Source of the DNA: Lysobacter helvus
GTDB taxonomy: Bacteria; Pseudomonadota; Gammaproteobacteria; Xanthomonadales; Xanthomonadaceae
Length of the DNA stretch: 64,000 bases
Direction: 5' to 3'
Assembly (NCBI RefSeq): GCF_018406645.1
Contig: NZ_AP024546.1
Span: forward strand, 1,488,001 to 1,552,000
Position numbers and translations under genes: made by a program. Positions 37,048 through 44,930 of this stretch are shown piece after piece (position 1 is the stretch's first letter; each line of letters begins with the position of its first letter). The notes beneath the pieces were generated by a model. That model was not told where the DNA came from and made no database searches. It worked only from the letters and a program-made list of their open reading frames with translations.

Positions 37048-37683
37048 TCAGGGCCGGCGTGAAATGCCGACCGGCAGGGCGGAGACGCGCTGCATTTCCG
37101 GGTCGTCGAGCACGCCGGCATCTTGCAGTGCAGCAAGCGCGAACGGGTGCGCGTCGTTGCCCCAGAACAACTGCCCGCCCACCTGCAAGGTCGGCACGCC
37201 GAACACGCCGGCGGCCACCGCGGCCTCGGTGTTTGCGCGCAGGGCTTCCTTGACCGGCGCACTGCCCAGCGCGTCGGCGTCCACGCCCAGGCGTGCGAGC
37301 AAGGGCGCGATCGCCTCGGGGGAATCCACCGCGCGGCCGTCGCGCCAGATCCAGTCGAAGATCGCGTCGACCGCTTCGAACGTGCTGCCCGCTGCGATGC
37401 ACGCGCGCAACGCACCGAGCGGGTTGAACGGATGCCGCGGCGGGAACACCAGCGGCACCCCTTCCTGGCGCGCCTGCCACAGCACGTGCCGGTAGGTGAA
37501 CTCGCGCTTGCCCGGGATCTCCGCCGGGCCCTTCTGCCCGTGCGCGTCCAGGATCACGCCGAACAGCACGGGCACCGGTTCGATCGCGTGCGTCGCGCGC
37601 AGCGCCTTGACCTTCTGCCAGTGCAGGTACGAGAACGGCGACAGGAAATCGAAGTACCAGCGCAGCGGCGTGCGCGCGTCCAT
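37048..37683 (-). CDS. 2-hydroxychromene-2-carboxylate isomerase-like (kappa GST / DsbA fold)
   Basis: This 211-residue protein has the family N-terminus YFDFLSPFSYLHWQK, where the SPFSY serine contacts glutathione. It ends with the thioredoxin-like GVFGVPTLQVGGQLFWGND segment. The named reaction is glutathione-dependent isomerisation in naphthalene breakdown, but no aromatic pathway genes are nearby. A general kappa-class GST role is more likely. It overlaps the upstream DUF1761 gene by one base and is co-transcribed with it. Confidence 0.87.
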   Translation of the reverse strand: MDARTPLRWYFDFLSPFSYLHWQKVKALRATHAIEPVPVLFGVILDAHGQKGPAEIPGKREFTYRHVLWQARQEGVPLVFPPRHPFNPLGALRACIAAGSTFEAVDAIFDWIWRDGRAVDSPEAIAPLLARLGVDADALGSAPVKEALRANTEAAVAAGVFGVPTLQVGGQLFWGNDAHPFALAALQDAGVLDDPEMQRVSALPVGISRRP

Positions 37684-38078
37684 CAGGCGAACAGCCCCAG
37701 GATCACGCCGTAGAGCGCGAACTGCAGCAGGTGGTAGCCCGAATCGATCAGCCACAGCTTCAGGCTGCGCCCGGCGAAGGAATAGTTGATGCCGAAACTC
37801 ATCGCCACCCAGAAGAAGCCGATCATCAGGCCCGCGTGCACGGCGTTGACGGGTTCCGGATCGGGGCCGACGTAGAACGCGAACCCGGTCGCGGCGACCA
37901 GCGAGGCAAGGAAGGCGATGCCGAACACGCTCGCCGGATGGCGCTTGCGCGGCGCCGTCGGATCCACGCCGGCTTCGCGGCACCAGGCGTTCTTGAACAA
38001 CGGGCCGTACCACAGGCCACCGAGCACGAACGCGGACACGGCCGCGGCGAAGATCGCAAGCCAGTTCAATGCAGCCAT
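37683..38078 (-). CDS. DUF1761 membrane protein
   Basis: This 131-residue protein has four hydrophobic helices and the DUF1761 signature GLWYGPLFKNAWCRE near residue 21 and FWVAMSFGINYSF near residue 90. The family is widespread and uncharacterised. The gene is the first of a two-gene minus-strand unit with the isomerase. Confidence 0.85.
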   Translation of the reverse strand: MAALNWLAIFAAAVSAFVLGGLWYGPLFKNAWCREAGVDPTAPRKRHPASVFGIAFLASLVAATGFAFYVGPDPEPVNAVHAGLMIGFFWVAMSFGINYSFAGRSLKLWLIDSGYHLLQFALYGVILGLFA

Positions 38079-38099
38079 GTTCCCTCCCCGGGAAAGCGA

Positions 38100-38122
38100 A
38101 CGGCCCGCGATGTGCGGGCCGT
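38100..38122 (-). terminator. Hairpin after the amidohydrolase pair
   Basis: A perfect 9-bp inverted repeat ACGGCCCGC/GCGGGCCGT with a 5-base loop lies 30 bases downstream of the second amidohydrolase gene and before the DUF1761 gene. On the minus strand it is followed by TTCGCTTTCCC, a weak T-rich run, so it is a plausible but not ideal terminator. Confidence 0.5.
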
Positions 38123-38151
38123 CCGATGCTACTCCGCGATGGCGGGCGCGG

Positions 38152-39435
38152 TCACTGCGCGCCGACGGGATACGAACGCGGCAGGCCGTTGTCCGGATGC
38201 AGGTAGCGATCGCGCAGGTCGGTCTGGCGCGAACGCATGGGGATCATCGCGCCGCCCAGCCACACCTGTTCGGCCACCGTGCTGACCTCCAGCGGATCGC
38301 CGCTCCACAACACGAGGTCCGCCCGCTTGCCGACCGCGATGGTGCCGAAGTCGTTGGCGACGCCGAAGGTCTCCGCCGGCACGCGCGTCAGCGCCGCCAG
38401 CCCGTCTTCCCACGGCAAGCCGTTGGCGACCGCGATGCCGGCCATCTGCCGCACCTTGCGCGCGTGGTGCGAGCCCGCGCTCTGGATCGCGACGTCCACG
38501 CCGGCCGCACGCAGGCGCGCGGCGTTCTCGAGCGTCGAACCGATCTGGTCGAAGTCGGCCGGGAGGTCCGCGAGGCTGTCGAGGAACACCGGCACCTTCG
38601 CCGCCGCCAGTTCGTCCGCCACCTTCCACGCTTCCGCACCACCCGACACCGCGATGCGCACGTTGTTGCGCTTCGCCCACTTCAGCAGCTGGTGGATGTC
38701 GGACGCGCGATGCACGCCGACCACCATCAAGCCGCGGCGATCGAGGAACTTCGCCAGCGCGGTGCGACCCATCGGCGTGAGCAGCGCGAACTTCGAATCC
38801 GACGCCATGCGCCCGCGCGCCTCGGACACCAGCTGGTCGAGGATCATCCACTGCGCCGCGCGCGACTTGCCGGTCAGGCCCGCCGCACCGGAACCGAGCG
38901 AGACGAACAACACGCGCGGGCCGACGGGATCGATGCTGCCGTCCAGTCGCACCACGCCGCCCTGGCCGCCGATGATCGAACCGCCGCTGCCCGAGTTGGC
39001 GGCCAGCGTGGTCCAGCCGATGCCTTCGACGCGCGCGACCGGGATCAGCACCGACGCGGGGTTGTAGGCCAGCGTCACATCGAACTCCGGGCGCACCGCC
39101 ATGTCGTGCGCGCCTTCGCCCAGCGATTGCTGGCTGTCGACGGTCGACTCTTCGCCCGAGACTTCTTCCAGCCCGATGTCGGTGATGCCGCCGAACAACG
39201 CCGGCGTGAGTTCGCGGCCATTCGCTTCGACGACGGTGGCGTTGCCCGCGGCGAGGTTTGACCCGACCGCACTGATGCGCCCGTTGCGCACGAGCACATC
39301 GGTGCCCTTCAACGTGCCCTTCGCGGTTGCGGTGTGCACGGTGGCGTTGCGGATCAGCAGGTCCTGCGCGAGGGCGTGGCCCGACAACGCCAGCGCGCAG
39401 GCGACGACGAGTCCCTTGAGGATCGAACGGCTCAT
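38152..39435 (-). CDS. Exported amidohydrolase-like protein lacking the HxH metal motif
   Basis: This 427-residue protein has a signal peptide (ending GHALAQ) and the composite beta-sandwich/barrel layout of amidohydrolases (DLLIRNATVHTA at the start, GTIAVGKRADLVLWSGDP at the end). Where the family has PGLIDxHxH the sequence reads TPALFGGITDIGLEEV, and the late catalytic Asp region reads QSAGSHHA. The usual binuclear metal site is therefore not intact. It overlaps the upstream, apparently active amidohydrolase by 4 bases. It is likely a non-catalytic or altered partner. Confidence 0.8.
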   Translation of the reverse strand: MSRSILKGLVVACALALSGHALAQDLLIRNATVHTATAKGTLKGTDVLVRNGRISAVGSNLAAGNATVVEANGRELTPALFGGITDIGLEEVSGEESTVDSQQSLGEGAHDMAVRPEFDVTLAYNPASVLIPVARVEGIGWTTLAANSGSGGSIIGGQGGVVRLDGSIDPVGPRVLFVSLGSGAAGLTGKSRAAQWMILDQLVSEARGRMASDSKFALLTPMGRTALAKFLDRRGLMVVGVHRASDIHQLLKWAKRNNVRIAVSGGAEAWKVADELAAAKVPVFLDSLADLPADFDQIGSTLENAARLRAAGVDVAIQSAGSHHARKVRQMAGIAVANGLPWEDGLAALTRVPAETFGVANDFGTIAVGKRADLVLWSGDPLEVSTVAEQVWLGGAMIPMRSRQTDLRDRYLHPDNGLPRSYPVGAQ

Positions 39436-40850
39436 CGCACACCTCCGCGCACCTGGTCCTGCCCGAGCATGAAGTCCGACTTCGGCTGGCGCATCGGATC
39501 GTTGCGGTCGTACACGCGCGCACCGTCCACGTACACCTGCTCGGCCTTCGCGTACACGCTGAAGGGATTGCCGTTCCACACCACCACGTCGCCCATCTTG
39601 CCGGCCTCCAGCGTGCCGGTCTGGTCGAGGATGCCCATCGCCTTCGCGGGATTCTGCGAGAGCCACTGCATCGCATGCTCCGGCGTGATCACGATGCCGA
39701 CCTGCGCGGCGTGCGCCATCACCTTCGCCGCTTCCTGGTTGAGGCGCTGGATGCCTTCCTCCGAATCCGAATGCACGATCGCGCAGCCGCCCGGCGCGCG
39801 GTCCACCAGCGCGATGTTTTCCTGGATGCCGTCGAAGGCTTCCATCTTGAAGCCCCACCAGTCGGCCCACATCGCGCCGCACGTGCCGGCCGCGCCGAGC
39901 TTGTCGGCGATCTTGTAGGCCTCCACCGCGTGGTGGAACGCGCTGATGTGGAAGCCGAATTCCTTCGCCAGATCCAGCATCGTGGCCATCTCGTCCGCGC
40001 GGTAGCAGTGGATGTGCACGCGGATGTCGCCGTTGATCGCGCCGGCGAGGGTGTCGTTCTTGAGATCGCGCTTCTCGTCGTCGTCCTTCTTGCCGTCCTT
40101 GCCGTCCTTCGGCTTGTGCTTCTTCATGTATTCGGCGGCTTCGATGAACGCGGCGCGGTAACCGGCGACGTTCGCCATGCGCGTCGCGGGCCCGCCTTTC
40201 TGGCCGTACACGCGCTTGGGGTTTTCGCCGCAGGCCATCTTCAGGCCCCACGGCGCGCCCGGGAATTTCATGCCCTGGTAGGTGGTGGACGGCACGTTCT
40301 TCAGCGTGACGCCGCGGCCACCGATGAGGTTGGCCGAGCCCGGCAGGATCTGCAGGCTGGTGATGCCGCCCGCGCGCGCGGTGTCGAAGCCCGGGTCCTG
40401 CGGCCAGATCGAATGCTCGGCCCACACGTTGGGCGTGACCGGGCCGGTGGCTTCGTTGCCGTCGCTGGTCGCGTTGACGCCGGGGCTGGCATACACGCCC
40501 AGGTGCGAGTGGATGTCGATGATGCCGGGCGTGACCCACTTGCCCTTGCCATCCACGTGCGTCGCGCCGGCGGGCGCCTGCAGGCCGGTGCCCACCGCGA
40601 CGATGCGCCCGTCCTGCATCAGCACGTCGGCATTCTCGATGCGCGTGCCGGTGCCGGTGAGCACGGTGGCGCCGGTGATCAGCACGGGCGGCGAGGCCAC
40701 GCGCTGGTAGGTGCTGGGATAGGGATCGTCGAGCCAGCTCGGCTTGGTCGACGCGGACGCGGACGGACCCGCCTCCTTCACGTTGCCCGGCGCGGCGCAG
40801 CCGGCGAGCAGTACGGCGGCCGCAATGACTGCGGTCAGTGGCTTGGTCAT
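39432..40850 (-). CDS. Amidohydrolase family lipoprotein
   Basis: This 472-residue exported protein has a lipobox (VLLAGC) and the amidohydrolase fold of the imidazolonepropionase-like group. The metal motif is IIDIHSHLG, followed by VHIHCYRAD, SAFHHAVEAY and a late VHSDSEE aspartate. The C-terminal strand reads LEAGKMGDVVVWNGNPF. The substrate could be an N-acyl amino acid or dipeptide; the sequence does not decide. A Lys-rich insertion (KKHKPKDGKDGKKDDDEK) between strands is unusual. The downstream gene is a degenerate homolog coupled through ATGA. Confidence 0.87.
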   Translation of the reverse strand: MTKPLTAVIAAAVLLAGCAAPGNVKEAGPSASASTKPSWLDDPYPSTYQRVASPPVLITGATVLTGTGTRIENADVLMQDGRIVAVGTGLQAPAGATHVDGKGKWVTPGIIDIHSHLGVYASPGVNATSDGNEATGPVTPNVWAEHSIWPQDPGFDTARAGGITSLQILPGSANLIGGRGVTLKNVPSTTYQGMKFPGAPWGLKMACGENPKRVYGQKGGPATRMANVAGYRAAFIEAAEYMKKHKPKDGKDGKKDDDEKRDLKNDTLAGAINGDIRVHIHCYRADEMATMLDLAKEFGFHISAFHHAVEAYKIADKLGAAGTCGAMWADWWGFKMEAFDGIQENIALVDRAPGGCAIVHSDSEEGIQRLNQEAAKVMAHAAQVGIVITPEHAMQWLSQNPAKAMGILDQTGTLEAGKMGDVVVWNGNPFSVYAKAEQVYVDGARVYDRNDPMRQPKSDFMLGQDQVRGGVR

Positions 40851-40954
40851 GGTGGCTCCCCGGTGGACCGTCGAACGCTAGCCCCGGTGACCCGGGTTGT
40901 CCAACCTGCCATTGGTCATCCGGTGCGGTCGCATGCGGTGGCAGAATGCGGCGC

Positions 40955-41731
40955 ATGAAGGAAAAGACCCAGATCGTCGACAACTGGCTGCCGCGCTACA
41001 CGGGCGTGCCGCTGGACGGCTTCGGCGACCACGTGCTGCTCACCAACTTCGGTGGCTACCTCGGCCATTTCGCGCGCCTGACGGGTGCGCAGATCGTCGG
41101 CCTGGACCGCCCGATGCCCAGCGCCACGGCCGACGGCATCACGATGATCAACTTCGGCATGGGCAGCCCCAACGCCGCGACGATGATGGACCTGCTGTCG
41201 GCGATCATGCCGAAGTCGGTGCTCTTCCTCGGCAAGTGCGGCGGGCTCAAGCGCAAGAACCAGCTCGGCGATCTCGTGTTGCCGATCGCGGCGATCCGCG
41301 GCGAGGGTACGTCCAACGATTACCTGCTGCCCGAAGTCCCGGCGTTGCCCGCGTTCGCCCTGCAGCGCGCGGTGTCCACGATGATCCGCGACCTCGGCCA
41401 CGACTACTGGACCGGCACGGTCTACACCACCAACCGCCGCGTCTGGGAGCACGACGAAGCCTTCAAGGAACGCCTGCGCGCGATGCGCTGCATGGCGATC
41501 GACATGGAAACCGCCACGGTGTTCGCCGCCGGCTTCGCCAACCGCATTCCCGTGGGCGCGTTGCTGCTGGTGAGCGACCAGCCGATGATCCCGGAAGGCG
41601 TGAAGACCGAAGCGTCGGATGCGAAGGTGAGCGGCGAGTTCGTCGAACGCCACATCCAGATCGGCATCGAAGCGTTGCGCCTCATCCGCCGCCACGGCAA
41701 GTCCGTGCGCCACCTCCGCTTCGACGAGTAG
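40955..41731 (+). CDS. amn: AMP nucleosidase (short form)
   Basis: This 258-residue nucleoside phosphorylase-superfamily protein matches the short AMP nucleosidases, which split AMP to adenine and ribose 5-phosphate. Motifs include FLGKCGG (phosphate/ribose loop), RGEGTSNDYL and the active-site MAIDMETATVFAAGF. It lacks the extra N-terminal domain of E. coli Amn (484 residues). The start is taken at 40955; an ATG three codons upstream at 40946 has a better GGTGG ribosome site and could be used. Confidence 0.88.
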   Translation: MKEKTQIVDNWLPRYTGVPLDGFGDHVLLTNFGGYLGHFARLTGAQIVGLDRPMPSATADGITMINFGMGSPNAATMMDLLSAIMPKSVLFLGKCGGLKRKNQLGDLVLPIAAIRGEGTSNDYLLPEVPALPAFALQRAVSTMIRDLGHDYWTGTVYTTNRRVWEHDEAFKERLRAMRCMAIDMETATVFAAGFANRIPVGALLLVSDQPMIPEGVKTEASDAKVSGEFVERHIQIGIEALRLIRRHGKSVRHLRFDE

Positions 41732-41739
41732 ACACGCCC

Positions 41740-42276
41740 ATGCTTGGTGCACACGACATCGTCGACTTCTGGCGCGATGCCGGCCCGAAGAAATGGTTCG
41801 GCGGCGGCGCCGCGTTCGACCGCGAGTGCGAAGCGAAGATGTACGACGCGCATTTCGCCGCCGCGTTGCGCGCGCTGGATTCGTGGATGGACAACGCCGA
41901 AGGCGCGCTCGCGCTGCAGATCCTGCTCGACCAGGTGCCGCGCAACATCTTCCGCGGCACCGCGCATTGCTATGCCACCGATCCGCTGGCGCGCGACTTC
42001 GCGCGCCAGGCGATCCACGCCGGCTACGACATGCAGACGGACGCCGACATGCGCCTGTTCTTCTACCTGCCGTTCGAACACAGCGAAGACCTGGACGACC
42101 AGGAGTACTCGCTGCAGCTGCACGGCGCGCTGCCCGCCCCCAATGGCGACATGTGGGCGAAGAAGCATTACGAAGTGATCCGCCGCTTCGGGCGCTTCCC
42201 GCACCGGAACCATGCGCTGGGGCGGTCGAGCACGGCGGCGGAGCTGAAGTACCTGGACGACGGCGGCGGTTTCTGA
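41740..42276 (+). CDS. DUF924 family protein
   Basis: This 178-residue cytoplasmic helical protein carries the DUF924 signature: DIVDFWRDAGPKKWF at the start, then LLDQVPRNIFRGTAHCYATD, FFYLPFEHSEDLDDQE and FPHRNHALGR. The structure of the family resembles TPR folds, but its function is unknown. It begins 9 bases after the AMP nucleosidase stop and is probably co-transcribed with it. Confidence 0.9.
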   Translation: MLGAHDIVDFWRDAGPKKWFGGGAAFDRECEAKMYDAHFAAALRALDSWMDNAEGALALQILLDQVPRNIFRGTAHCYATDPLARDFARQAIHAGYDMQTDADMRLFFYLPFEHSEDLDDQEYSLQLHGALPAPNGDMWAKKHYEVIRRFGRFPHRNHALGRSSTAAELKYLDDGGGF

Positions 42277-42294
42277 CCTTTCCTGGAAAACACC

Positions 42295-42672
42295 ATGCTC
42301 ACCACGCTCCTGTTCCTCGCCGCCACGGCCACCACCGTCCCCGTTCCCGCCGCACCGCAAGCCGACTACGCCACCGCCAAGGCGATGGCCGACCAGGACG
42401 AAGCCTCCCTCCCGAAGCTCGGCCTGGACACGCTGCGCACCGCGCAATCGGGCGTGCTCGAACGCGCCACGCAGGCCTGCAAGACCGACGAACCGATCAA
42501 GGGTTTCACCGTCGTCGTCGAACTCGACGCCAAGGGCAAGCCCGTCAACCATTGGCGCGACGCGGACACCAAGCTCGCGCAATGCATGGAAGACAAGCTG
42601 TCGCGCCAGGTGTTCTACGTCCCGCCGCGCGCGCCCTTCCACGTGTCCTTCGAAGTCACGTTCACGAAGTGA
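42295..42672 (+). CDS. Hypothetical exported protein (125 aa)
   Basis: This protein has a short signal peptide (LTTLLFLAATATTVPVPA) and a small mixed domain with two cysteines (C58 and C99 approximately) that could form a disulfide. The pattern KGFTVVVELDAKGKPVNHW followed by CMEDKLSRQVFYVPPRAPFHVSFEV resembles small TonB-C-like domains in which a C-terminal strand is exposed. No precise family is recognised. It shares its stop with the start of the next small gene (GTGA). Confidence 0.65.
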   Translation: MLTTLLFLAATATTVPVPAAPQADYATAKAMADQDEASLPKLGLDTLRTAQSGVLERATQACKTDEPIKGFTVVVELDAKGKPVNHWRDADTKLAQCMEDKLSRQVFYVPPRAPFHVSFEVTFTK

Positions 42673-42842
42673 AGCTGCGCATCCGGCCCGCCCTGGTGCT
42701 GGGCCTCGGGCTCATCGCGGTGGCGAAAGGGTTGTCGGTCGCGTTCGATGCGCCGTGGGTGTACTGGGTGGGCGCGTTCAAGGGTGTCGTGATCTGCCTC
42801 GTCGATCTCGTGCGTGCATCGGATCGACAACTCAGGAAGTAG
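42669..42842 (+). CDS. Small membrane protein (57 aa)
   Basis: A GTG inside the previous stop opens a 57-residue frame with two short hydrophobic stretches (ALVLGLGLIAVAKGLSVAF and VYWVGAFKGVVICLVDLV) and a basic C-terminus (RASDRQLRK). Coupling to the upstream gene and the membrane-like composition support it. No homolog is recognised. Confidence 0.55.
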   Translation: MKLRIRPALVLGLGLIAVAKGLSVAFDAPWVYWVGAFKGVVICLVDLVRASDRQLRK

Positions 42843-42872
42843 CGTGCCGCCGCAGGCGAGTGCGGCGGCACG
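42843..42872. terminator. Strong hairpin between convergent genes
   Basis: A perfect 11-bp stem CGTGCCGCCGC/GCGGCGGCACG with an 8-base loop fills the gap between the small membrane gene and the convergent lipoprotein gene. It probably serves both strands, although there is no T-tract. Confidence 0.5.
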
Positions 42873-42878
42873 ATGCCA

Positions 42879-43394
42879 TCAGGTTCCGGCGACGGCGGCA
42901 GGCACCGCGACAGCCTTCTTGCCCTTCCTGCCCTTCGCGTATTCCTCGGGCGTCTGGCCGCCTTCGGGCACCGCCGGGAAGCTGGGTGCGATGCATCCCG
43001 GCGCATCCGCCACGAGCGTCAGCATCAGCGGATTCGGACGCAGGTCCTTGGTGGCGCCGGTGGCGGCATCGACGCCGGCGCCGATCAGGCCGCCGATGAG
43101 CACGTTGCCGGCCAGGGCCGTGCCACCGGCGCCCGACATCTGGCTCTGCACGGTGGTGTTCACCGCGGAGAAGCCTGCCTTGCACACTTCCACCGACACC
43201 GGATGCTTGCGCTTGAGCTTCAGCGTGCACGGCGTCGTGCAGCGTTCGCCATTGGACATCGACACCGTCGCGCCCAGCGGCACGCTGTCGACGGTGAAGG
43301 CTTGCGTGGATCCGCGCGTGACCGTCGCGCAACCGGTCAGGCCAAACGCCGCGCACAGGACAACTGCCAGCATCAGCCGGCTGAAAATCTTCAT
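42879..43394 (-). CDS. PEGA-like lipoprotein (171 aa)
   Basis: This protein has a lipoprotein signal (FGLTGC) and a PEGA-like strand pattern (VDSVPLGATVSMSNGERCTTPCTLKL, interrupted here as VDSVPLGATVSMSNGERC then TTPCTLKL). A glycine-rich hydrophobic stretch (NVLIGGLIGAGVDAATGA) follows that could insert in a membrane. The ribosome site AAGGGGGGAG is strong and a TATATT -10-like element lies about 55 bases upstream. It is likely an envelope protein. The function is unknown. Confidence 0.75.
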   Translation of the reverse strand: MKIFSRLMLAVVLCAAFGLTGCATVTRGSTQAFTVDSVPLGATVSMSNGERCTTPCTLKLKRKHPVSVEVCKAGFSAVNTTVQSQMSGAGGTALAGNVLIGGLIGAGVDAATGATKDLRPNPLMLTLVADAPGCIAPSFPAVPEGGQTPEEYAKGRKGKKAVAVPAAVAGT

Positions 43395-43542
43395 TCAACT
43401 CCCCCCTTGGGATCACGCCGGCTGAGGTTTCAGGCGGCGACCGGAATATAGATTGCGTGGGGGATCGGACGAACGCCGCGTGACCGGGAAAATTTCTCGG
43501 TGGCGTTTTTTTCACCAGCGCTGCAAGCGCGACGCGCCGGGA

Positions 43543-43818
43543 TCAAGCCGGCCGACCGAAGCGCTTCGCCGACACGAGGGCGGCCTTGCTGCGTTCGGTT
43601 TCGCGATTCTTCGGCGGGCTGATGGTGGTGAGCGAATCGATGAGCGTGCGCGCGGCGTCGCTCACTTGTTGCACCGCCAGTTCGAACGCGGCCTCGTTGG
43701 CCTTCGACGGCGTGTTGAAGCCGCTCAACTTGCGGACGAACTGCAACGCCGACGCACGGATCTCATCGTGCGTGGCGGGCGGGTCGAAGTTGTAGAGGGT
43801 CTTGATGTTCCGGCACAT
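43543..43818 (-). CDS. DUF2277 family protein (91 aa)
   Basis: This small soluble protein begins MCRNIKTLYNFDPPATHDEI and continues ASALQFVRKLSGFNTPSKAN, which is characteristic of DUF2277. The C-terminus is basic. The family is widespread, including in actinobacteria, and uncharacterised. It follows the glutaredoxin-fusion gene by 16 bases and is probably in the same transcript. Confidence 0.9.
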   Translation of the reverse strand: MCRNIKTLYNFDPPATHDEIRASALQFVRKLSGFNTPSKANEAAFELAVQQVSDAARTLIDSLTTISPPKNRETERSKAALVSAKRFGRPA

Positions 43819-43834
43819 GGGGCCTCCGAAGCGA

Positions 43835-44758
43835 TCAGTACCGCGCGATGGCGCTGTCCACGTTGGCCCACGCGTCGATGCCGCCGGTGACGTTGTAGAC
43901 CTGCCGGAAACCGAGCTGGCGGAAATGTTCCGCGGCCTGCGTGCTGCGGCCGCCGTGGTGGCACAGGAACGCGAGCGCGGTGTCCTTCGGCAACGCTTCG
44001 ATCGCTTCCAGGCCGTTGTCGAACGTCAGCACCTGCTGCGGCACGGAGGCAATCGCGCGTTCTTCGGCGGGACGCACGTCCACCAGCTTCAACGTGCCGG
44101 CCTTCAGGCGTTCGATCGCTTCCGCCGGCGTCATGCCCTTCACCGGTTGCGGTGCATTCGGATTCTCGATGACCAGGCCGCGGCCGCGCGTGTCGTCGGC
44201 CCAGTCGATGCGCAGGCCTTCGGCGCGACGCGCGCCGGCGAGGTCGAACTGCACGCGGATGCCTTCCGCTTCCGCCGTCACGGCATTCGCATCCGGCTGC
44301 GCGAGGTGCAGGCGCGTGCGGAACTGCGGATCGATGTCGACGCGCACGACGACGTCGCCGCCCGCATCGGTCACGGCCTTGCGCAGCATCTGCACGGCGG
44401 CCGGGGTGATTTCGATGGCCGGCGGCGTGCGGTCCGGCGGCGGCAGGCCGAGCGCGCCGTGCAGTTCGCCGGAGTTCGCCATCTGCTCGATGATGTCGCT
44501 GCCGCCAACCAGTTCGCCGCCGATGTACAGCTGGGGGATCGTCGGCCAGTCGCCGTAGGCCTTGATGCCTTCGCGGATTTCCGGATCGGCCAGCACGTCG
44601 ACGTGCGCGTAGTGCACGCCGAGCGAATTCAGCGCGCCCGCGGCCTTCGCGGAGAAGCCGCATTGCGGCGCGCCCGGGTGGCCCTTCATGAACAGGACGA
44701 CGCGGTTGTCCGACAACAGGGTGTCGATGCGGGTGCGGAGGGTGGGGTCGAGGGACAT
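43835..44758 (-). CDS. Monothiol glutaredoxin / degenerate A-type domain / rhodanese fusion
   Basis: This 307-residue three-domain protein has three parts. Residues 1-105 are a CGFS monothiol glutaredoxin (C33 in GAPQCGFSAKA) able to carry a 2Fe-2S cluster with glutathione. Residues about 120-205 read like an A-type (IscA/HesB) scaffold (ITPAAVQMLRKAV to GLVIENPNAP) but lack its cysteines. Residues about 210-307 are a rhodanese with active-site C266 in CHHGGRS. Glutaredoxin-rhodanese fusions are known in Xanthomonas-type genomes. The cysteine-free middle domain recalls the targeting domain of NfuA. A role in iron-sulfur assembly or transfer is inferred. Confidence 0.85.
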   Translation of the reverse strand: MSLDPTLRTRIDTLLSDNRVVLFMKGHPGAPQCGFSAKAAGALNSLGVHYAHVDVLADPEIREGIKAYGDWPTIPQLYIGGELVGGSDIIEQMANSGELHGALGLPPPDRTPPAIEITPAAVQMLRKAVTDAGGDVVVRVDIDPQFRTRLHLAQPDANAVTAEAEGIRVQFDLAGARRAEGLRIDWADDTRGRGLVIENPNAPQPVKGMTPAEAIERLKAGTLKLVDVRPAEERAIASVPQQVLTFDNGLEAIEALPKDTALAFLCHHGGRSTQAAEHFRQLGFRQVYNVTGGIDAWANVDSAIARY

Positions 44759-44812
44759 GGCAGGTGGCCGGGGGAGGCGGGGAGGGCGCAATTCTAGTCC
44801 TGTCGTCGGGGC

Positions 44813-44897
44813 GGGACAGGGGACCAGGGACCGGGGACCAGGGAAGAGCCTGAAGCGTTTGCTTTCCCCTGGTCTCTGGTCCCCGGTCCCCGGTCCC
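44813..44897. repeat. Long imperfect inverted repeat of GGGGACC units
   Basis: Two 37-base arms (44813-44849 and 44861-44897) match at 31 of 37 positions in inverted orientation around an 11-base loop. Each arm is built from repeats of GGGGACCAGGGACC-like units. It fills the divergent region between the glutaredoxin fusion and the deacetylase. GGGACC-rich repeats of this kind occur between genes in Xanthomonadaceae. It could form a long hairpin in RNA or a cruciform in DNA. Confidence 0.75.
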
Positions 44898-44930
44898 GCA
44901 AAAATGCAACGAATGAAGGATCATCGCCGC

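Noticed and set aside
43474-43512. A plus-strand hairpin followed by seven T residues, resembling a terminator
   Set aside because: The neighbouring genes on both sides are on the minus strand, so there is no plus-strand transcript to terminate. The stem also has almost no loop. An antisense RNA cannot be excluded but is unsupported.
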